From Franconibacter pulveris DSM 19144 (GTDB lineage: Bacteria > Pseudomonadota > Gammaproteobacteria > Enterobacterales > Enterobacteriaceae), in contig JHYZ01000013.1 in assembly GCA_000621185.1 (NCBI GenBank), positions 62,001 to 126,000 on the forward strand: a stretch of 64,000 bases of DNA, in the 5' to 3' direction. Below are positions 58,922 through 64,000 of this stretch, one piece after another. Position numbers and translations under genes: made by a program. The notes under the pieces are model-generated. The model worked only from the letters and a program-made list of their open reading frames with translations, made no database searches and was not told the origin of the DNA. Position 1 is the stretch's first letter, and each line of letters begins with the position of its first letter.

Positions 58922-60064
58922 TCAGAACTGGTAAACCATACCTACGCCAACGATGTCATCGGTGGCGATGCCATTGTTGCGGTAGAAGTTATCTTCTTCT
59001 TCCAGCAGGTTGATTTTGTAATCAACATAGGTAAGGAAGTTTTTATTCAGATACCAGGAGGCGCCAACATCGGCGTATTTGACCAAATCTTTATTAAAAT
59101 ATCGGCCATCATACCAGACGTCTTTGGCTTTTGATTGCAGGAAAGCCAGTGACGGACGCAAGCCAAAGTCGAACTGGTATTGCGCTACCACTTCAATGTT
59201 CTGGGTTTTATCTGCGATACCGCCGCCAAGACGGCTGTCGCTGCTGCCATACGGGGTCATGTTGCGCGTTTCAGCAAAGGTTGCGGCCAGATAAAGGTTA
59301 TTCGCGTCATATTTCAAACCGGCTGCCCATGCGTCCGCACGCTCGCCGCCAGCATAAGCGCTCTTTCCACGGCCAGCATTAGCCTGAGCGGTAGTGCGGT
59401 CGGCGGAAGAGTAAGCGGCTGAGGCGGCAAAACCCATGCCAAAATCATAAGTGGTCGATATGCCGAAGCCGTCGCCGTTCTGGCTGGCAAGGCTGTTGTG
59501 ACCCACACCTGCGCCTTCGTTGCCTTGACCTTCGCCTTCGTTGTTGCCCTGGTATTGCAGCGCGAAATTCCAGCCTTCCACCAGGCCAAAGAAGTCGGTA
59601 TTGCGATAAGTCGCCATGCCGTTGCCGCGCCCTATCATGTAGTTATCGTGATAGGTGTAAGAATCGCCGCCAAAGACCGGCAGCATATCCGTCCAGGCTT
59701 CCACGTCGTAGATGACGCCATAGTTACGACCATAGTCGAAGGAGCCGTAGTCGCCATACTTCAGGCCGGCGAAAGCCAGTTTGTTATAAGAAGTGTTGTC
59801 GCTTTCAACGCTGTTGGCCATGAGCTTATAGTTCCACATGCCATAGCCGGTAAGATCGTTGGAAATTTGCGTTTCGCCTTTAAAACCCAACTCTATATAG
59901 GTGCCGTCGCCATCATCTCCTGGGTTGTCGGAGAAAGTGTGTCGCGCGTCGACTTTACCAAAGAGGTCTAATTTATTGCCGTCTTTATTATATATTTCTG
60001 CAGCGTGAGCCGTGCCCATCGCTAATAAAGCGGGGACGAGCAATGCCAAAACTTTTCTCTTCAT
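58922..60064 (-). CDS. General outer-membrane porin of the OmpC/OmpF family
   Basis: A 380-residue trimeric porin. The signal peptide starts [15 protein letters not shown] and ends AHA; the mature chain starts [19 protein letters not shown] and ends VGMVYQF with the terminal Phe for BAM. The loop 3 region reads [20 protein letters not shown]: the almost invariant PEFGGD has Val instead of Glu (mature residue 109). The start is the ATG after AAGGACATTGATA. The locus next to yedJ corresponds to yedS/ompS1 in relatives. It is not clearly OmpC or OmpF, so no symbol. Confidence 0.9.
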   Translation of the reverse strand: MKRKVLALLVPALLAMGTAHAAEIYNKDGNKLDLFGKVDARHTFSDNPGDDGDGTYIELGFKGETQISNDLTGYGMWNYKLMANSVESDNTSYNKLAFAGLKYGDYGSFDYGRNYGVIYDVEAWTDMLPVFGGDSYTYHDNYMIGRGNGMATYRNTDFFGLVEGWNFALQYQGNNEGEGQGNEGAGVGHNSLASQNGDGFGISTTYDFGMGFAASAAYSSADRTTAQANAGRGKSAYAGGERADAWAAGLKYDANNLYLAATFAETRNMTPYGSSDSRLGGGIADKTQNIEVVAQYQFDFGLRPSLAFLQSKAKDVWYDGRYFNKDLVKYADVGASWYLNKNFLTYVDYKINLLEEEDNFYRNNGIATDDIVGVGMVYQF

Positions 60065-60678
60065 TATCAATGTCCTTATAATCATAAATACCATGAATGG
60101 CACTTTTCATTTAATGCCGGGCAGGATTCTATCCTTAATTCTTATAATTTCCGAAAGAGAATCTGTGAGGGGAAAGAGTGAAAACAATAATTAGGAAAAA
60201 GTTAAGAAGTCATTTGGATAATAAATGATTGTGTTTTTGTTATTCGTGGCGGAAATTAGAAATAAAGTTAAGCTCTGGTGGTTTGTTAACCTGGCTTACA
60301 TATCAATAAGTTGAATTTGTTAAAGGCGCTCCTGCGCGAACGTTTTTTTGTCAGATAAATGTGTCTGATCAACGCTGTTTCTGCCTTTATTTGTTCCTTA
60401 AATCGACACTGCTGTGTAAAAGACAGTGTTGCCAATAAGCGGCAGATAAAAATAACCGGTGCGTTTTAACCGCTTTTCTGAATAACTTTTCTGTAACAAA
60501 GCGCTTTTATCCTCCGTGATGCCGGATGACGCGTAGGTTAGCGTAGACGTCCTGGTTGATCAGGAGTATTAGCGTCAATAGTGATGATGTATGAAGCCGT
60601 CGCGTGGGCTACGTCTTGATAAATTTGTGATCTGCGTTACAAATAATAAACGGGCCCGCAGCGCAATCAGGAGTACCT
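60065..60678 (-). other. Long intergenic region upstream of the porin and yedJ
   Basis: No gene was found in these 614 bases. The half nearer the porin is AT-rich and should hold its promoter, a long leader and presumably OmpR sites, which I could not place. An ACACTG-N12-CAGTGT inverted repeat is present at 60406-60429. A GCGC-TCCT-GCGC hairpin near 60330 is followed by GAACGTTTTTTT and could be the terminator of a small RNA on the plus strand, but this is weak. Confidence 0.4.
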
Positions 60679-61377
60679 ATGACCCTATCCCACTGGCAAG
60701 AGCGTTTCGAGGCCTGGTTCAACCAGAGCTGGTTGCAGGATGATAAGGCGCATGACGTGGCGCACTTCAGGCGCGTATGGAAAACCGCGCAGCAAATTAT
60801 GCAGGGCACGGAAGCCGACCGTTTGGTGGTGCTCGCCGCCTGCTATTTTCACGATGTCGTTAACCTGCCTAAAAATCACCCCGAGCGGCATCTGGCTTCC
60901 ACGCGCGCCGCCCAGGAAACCCTGAACATTCTGGCCGAACACTTTCCCGATTTCCCGCACACGCTTTATGACGATGTCGCTCATGCCGTGCAGGCGCACA
61001 GTTTCAGCGCCGGCATTGCGCCGCAAACGCTGGAGGCGAAAATCGTGCAGGATGCCGACCGGCTGGAGTCGCTTGGCGCAATAGGCCTCGCCCGCGTCTT
61101 TTACACTTCCGGCGCGTTAGGACGAGCGCTGTTCGACGGCGAGGATCCGTTGGCGATGGAGCGTGAACTGGACGACGCCGCCTGGGCGCTGGATCACTTT
61201 CAGAAAAAGCTGCTGACTTTGCCGGATACCATGCAGACCGAGGCGGGCAGGGCGCTGGCGCATTACAACGCCGACTTCCTTGTGCACTACATGGCGAAGC
61301 TGTGCGCTGAACTAAAAGGCGAATATTGCCAGCTTGATGAAGACGTATTGCGCCGCTTCAGCAGGCTGTTGCCCTGA
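60679..61377 (+). CDS. yedJ: HD-domain phosphohydrolase YedJ
   Basis: A 232-residue HD-superfamily protein. Metal ligands are in [12 protein letters not shown] (His), [15 protein letters not shown] (His-Asp) and [13 protein letters not shown] (Asp). The length is the same as E. coli YedJ within one residue. The substrate is not established. The ATG follows CAGGAGT. It precedes dcm on the same strand. Confidence 0.92.
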   Translation: MTLSHWQERFEAWFNQSWLQDDKAHDVAHFRRVWKTAQQIMQGTEADRLVVLAACYFHDVVNLPKNHPERHLASTRAAQETLNILAEHFPDFPHTLYDDVAHAVQAHSFSAGIAPQTLEAKIVQDADRLESLGAIGLARVFYTSGALGRALFDGEDPLAMERELDDAAWALDHFQKKLLTLPDTMQTEAGRALAHYNADFLVHYMAKLCAELKGEYCQLDEDVLRRFSRLLP

Positions 61378-61436
61378 AGACGCGCTAACCGTCGTGGCGG
61401 TCCATTTTGTGTTACTCTGTCAGATATTTGTTCTGT

Positions 61437-62840
61437 ATGGCTAACGCAATGCTGGAAAATCAATTTGTTATTGACGAGGTCGCCTGCCCGCCCGTCGGGC
61501 GCTCTCTTTTATCGCGACTGCTGGAAATCTACGACGTAAAAACCCTGGTTGCGCGTCTTAATGAGGCGGGGGATAAAACCTGGAGCCGGGCCATACTGAA
61601 ACGCGAACTCACCCGCGAAGCGGAGCAAACGCGCCTGACGCCGCGCGAAGAGGCGTCGCTAAGCGCGCTGCTGGCTGCGCCGCCGAAACATCATCCCCAT
61701 TACGCCTTCCGCTTTATCGACCTTTTTGCCGGCATCGGCGGCATTCGCAGCGGCTTTGAAGCCATTGGCGGGCAGTGCGTCTTTACCAGCGAGTGGAACA
61801 AACACGCCGTCCGCACTTATAAAGCTAACTGGTATTGCGACCCACAGGCGCACCGCTTTAATGAGGATATTCGCGACGTTACCTTAAGCAACCGCGTCGA
61901 AATCAGCGATGAAGAGGCCGCGGCGCATATTCAGGCGACATTGCCCGATCACGACGTTCTGCTGGCGGGTTTTCCGTGCCAGCCTTTTTCACTGGCGGGC
62001 GTGTCGAAGAAAAACGCGCTGGGCCGTGCTCATGGTTTCGCCTGCGAAACGCAGGGCACGCTCTTTTTTGATGTGGCGCGCATTATCGCCGCCAAACGCC
62101 CGGCTATTTTCGTGCTCGAAAACGTGAAGAACCTGAAGAGCCACGATAAAGGCAACACGTTCCGCATCATTATGGAAACGCTGGATGAGCTCGGGTATGA
62201 AGTGGCGGACGCGCGCGAGATGGGCGCAGGCGACCCGAAAATCATTGATGGCCGACATTTCCTGCCGCAGCACCGCGAGCGTATCGTGCTGGTGGGTTTT
62301 CGCCGCGATCTTAACTTGCATGCGGGGTTTACGCTGCGCGATTTGCCCGCCTTTTATCCCGAACGTCGCCCCGCCTTTGGCGAACTGCTCGACCCAACGG
62401 TTGACGCCCGATATGTGCTGACGCCGACGCTCTGGAAATACCTCTACCGCTACGCGCAAAAGCATCAGGCGAAAGGCAACGGCTTCGGCTTCGGCCTGGT
62501 CGACCCGCAAAATCCGCTCAGCGTGGCCCGCACGCTTTCCGCACGCTATTACAAAGACGGCGCGGAAATCCTGGTCGATCGAGGCTGGAACAAGCCGCTC
62601 GGCGAAGAGGATTTCGACCATCCCGATAATCAGCAGCGTCGGCCGCGCCGCTTAACGCCCCGTGAATGCGCGAGGTTAATGGGGTTTGAGCTGCCGCATG
62701 AGCACCGCTTTCGCATTCCGGTTTCCGATACCCAGGCGTACCGGCAGTTTGGCAACTCCGTCGTGGTGCCTGTGTTTGCCGCGGTGGCGCAACTACTTCG
62801 TCCCCGCATTTTACAGGCAGTAAAACAGCGACAGGAGTAA
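61437..62840 (+). CDS. dcm: DNA cytosine-5 methyltransferase Dcm
   Basis: A 467-residue C5-methyltransferase that methylates the inner C of CCWGG. Motifs in order: [16 protein letters not shown] (SAM), [16 protein letters not shown] (catalytic Cys), [12 protein letters not shown] (ENV), [15 protein letters not shown], the target-recognition region, and [13 protein letters not shown] (motif X). The N-terminal 60 residues are divergent from E. coli. The start is uncertain: ATG at MANAML is used; one four codons later or one ten codons earlier is possible. The C-terminal tail seen in E. coli is missing. Confidence 0.95.
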   Translation: MANAMLENQFVIDEVACPPVGRSLLSRLLEIYDVKTLVARLNEAGDKTWSRAILKRELTREAEQTRLTPREEASLSALLAAPPKHHPHYAFRFIDLFAGIGGIRSGFEAIGGQCVFTSEWNKHAVRTYKANWYCDPQAHRFNEDIRDVTLSNRVEISDEEAAAHIQATLPDHDVLLAGFPCQPFSLAGVSKKNALGRAHGFACETQGTLFFDVARIIAAKRPAIFVLENVKNLKSHDKGNTFRIIMETLDELGYEVADAREMGAGDPKIIDGRHFLPQHRERIVLVGFRRDLNLHAGFTLRDLPAFYPERRPAFGELLDPTVDARYVLTPTLWKYLYRYAQKHQAKGNGFGFGLVDPQNPLSVARTLSARYYKDGAEILVDRGWNKPLGEEDFDHPDNQQRRPRRLTPRECARLMGFELPHEHRFRIPVSDTQAYRQFGNSVVVPVFAAVAQLLRPRILQAVKQRQE

Positions 62841-62844
62841 CCCT

Positions 62845-63339
62845 ATGGCGGATGTGCACAGCAAAGCGATACGCAGTAAGAATATGCGCGCCATCGCTAC
62901 GCGCGACACCGCCATTGAAAAACGACTGGCCGGGCTGCTTGGCGAAGCAGGTTTCGGCTTTCGCGTGCAGGATGCGGAACTGGCGGGCAAGCCCGACTTC
63001 GTGCTTGACGACTACCGCTGCATTATCTTCACGCACGGCTGCTTCTGGCATCATCACGACTGCTATCTCTTCAAAGTGCCCGCCACCCGTACCGATTTCT
63101 GGCTTGAGAAAATCGGCAAGAACGTTGAACGCGACCGTCGCGATATTTCGCGTCTGCGGGATGAAGGCTGGCGGGTATTAGTGGTCTGGGAGTGCGCCCT
63201 GCGGGGCCGGGCGAAGCTTTCTGACGCGGCGCTCAAAGAACGGCTGGAAGAGTGGATTTGCAGCGGCGGCGCGCAGGCGGAAATCGATACGCTCGGCATC
63301 CACGCCACAGAGCGCGAGCGGCCTGCGCCGCCCGCCTGA
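62845..63339 (+). CDS. vsr: Very short patch repair endonuclease
   Basis: A 164-residue endonuclease that nicks beside T in T-G mismatches arising from deamination of Dcm-methylated cytosine. The active site is FVLDDYRCIIFTHGCFWHHHDC (Asp, His and zinc-binding Cys/His). Nearly the whole E. coli sequence is conserved, with an extra C-terminal tail. It starts four bases after the dcm stop and does not overlap it. Confidence 0.96.
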   Translation: MADVHSKAIRSKNMRAIATRDTAIEKRLAGLLGEAGFGFRVQDAELAGKPDFVLDDYRCIIFTHGCFWHHHDCYLFKVPATRTDFWLEKIGKNVERDRRDISRLRDEGWRVLVVWECALRGRAKLSDAALKERLEEWICSGGAQAEIDTLGIHATERERPAPPA

Positions 63340-63341
63340 AA

Positions 63342-64000
63342 CTATTTCTCAGCTTTACATGCCACCACTGTCGGCTTTGCCGGCAGCAGATATTTCCCTA
63401 TCGTTACTAACAGCACGGCGAGAATAATAATCCCCAGCGCCAGCCACTCAATAGCGGAGAGGTTTTCGCCGCCAAGCCCGGTGCCAAGCAGTACCGCCAC
63501 TACGGGGTTAACGTAGGCGTAACTGGTGGCGATCGCAGGCGAAACGTTGCGAATAAGATACATGTAGGCGTTAATGGCGATAACCGAGCCGAAGAGCGCA
63601 AGATAGCCTACGGCAAGGAAACCCGAGAGGTCCGGCATCGTCGTTAGCTTTTCGCCCGTCAGGAAAGAGGCTGCCATTAGCACCACGCCTGCGCAAAGCA
63701 TCTCAACGGCGCCTGCCATCATGCCGGAAGGCAGTTCGATGCGCGAACCATACACCGAGCCAAACGCCCAGCTCAGAGAGCCGATTAAAATCAGCAACGC
63801 GCCCCAGGGGTTGCCGTTGAGGTTGCCGCCGCTGTTCAACAACACAATGCCCACAAGACCGATAGCTATACCGAACCATTCGAGCTTGCGCGTCGGCAGG
63901 CCAAAGCAGCGACTGAAGATAAGCGTAAACAGCGGCACAGTGGCGACCATGACGGCGGCAATACCGGAAGGCACATGCATATGCTCCGCCACGGTAACAA
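63342..64000 (-). CDS. yedA: EamA-family transporter YedA, C-terminal part
   Basis: The frame stays open to the window edge, so the N-terminal part lies outside. The 219 visible residues match E. coli YedA: VPSGIAAVMVATVPLFTLIFSR, LNSGGNLNGNPWGALLILIGSLSWAFGSVYGSRI, and NVSPAIATSYAYVNPVVAVLLGTGLGGE. They contain about six to seven of ten transmembrane helices of the drug/metabolite transporter family. The substrate is unknown. It is convergent with vsr, two bases apart. Confidence 0.93.
   Translation of the reverse strand, partial: VTVAEHMHVPSGIAAVMVATVPLFTLIFSRCFGLPTRKLEWFGIAIGLVGIVLLNSGGNLNGNPWGALLILIGSLSWAFGSVYGSRIELPSGMMAGAVEMLCAGVVLMAASFLTGEKLTTMPDLSGFLAVGYLALFGSVIAINAYMYLIRNVSPAIATSYAYVNPVVAVLLGTGLGGENLSAIEWLALGIIILAVLLVTIGKYLLPAKPTVVACKAEK

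Overview
The window is a chromosomal segment of an enteric gammaproteobacterium, probably of the Cronobacter/Enterobacter/Franconibacter part of the Enterobacteriaceae. This rests on recognisable protein sequences and on a gene order that follows the E. coli 44-minute region: wzzB, the his operon, yeeZ, yeeY, plaP, sbcB, dacD, sbmC, yeeA, yeeX, erfK, tRNA-Asn copies, yeeO, amn, nac, cbl, mtfA, serU, yedJ, dcm, vsr, yedA. The DNA is GC-rich except for AT-rich islands. Species cannot be fixed without a database search.

Layout. 1-7.9 kb: the end of wzzB and the complete histidine operon hisLGDCBHAFI on the minus strand, with promoter, His-rich leader peptide and attenuator. 8-17.6 kb: yeeZ-yeeY, a GABA-type aminotransferase next to the putrescine importer plaP, exonuclease I, a membrane acyltransferase, penicillin-binding protein DacD and SbmC. 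17.6-21.4 kb: a three-subunit periplasmic flavoprotein dehydrogenase (gluconate 2-dehydrogenase type) inserted between sbmC and yeeA. 21.6-24.4 kb: yeeA, yeeX and the L,D-transpeptidase erfK.

24.4-33.5 kb is a type VI secretion cargo module beginning with a dead IS3-family transposase. It holds VgrG with a transthyretin-like tail, a Tle3-type lipase effector, three tandem mosaic Tli3-type immunity lipoproteins, PAAR, an undescribed membrane protein and a 44-codon ORF. It ends at the first of four tRNA-Asn genes. VgrG and PAAR would form the spike tip, the lipase the cargo, and the lipoproteins self-protection. No T6SS structural genes are present here, so the machine must be encoded elsewhere.

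33.6-51.1 kb is organised by four tRNA-Asn genes, all on the minus strand, with near-identical promoters and terminators. Between them lie yeeO, a LysE/DeoR pair divergent from a Nudix/DUF4406 pair, a luciferase-like oxidoreductase, yajD, a flavin oxidase with a candidate operator, a cold-shock-domain protein, yaiL, ymjA, amn, nac (with NtrC site and sigma-54 promoter), cbl and a DUF3289/DUF943 pair. The second tRNA-Asn carries the clear scar of an integrative element: a duplicated tRNA 3' end about 2.1 kb away, a truncated P4-type integrase, a decayed TPP-enzyme fragment and an AT-rich beta-propeller gene.

51.2-64 kb: mtfA, tRNA-Ser(CGA), the nfrB-nfrA-ybcH operon (cyclic-di-GMP-dependent exopolysaccharide and phage N4 receptor), a general porin with an altered constriction loop, yedJ, dcm-vsr (cytosine methylation and its mismatch repair) and the 3' part of yedA.
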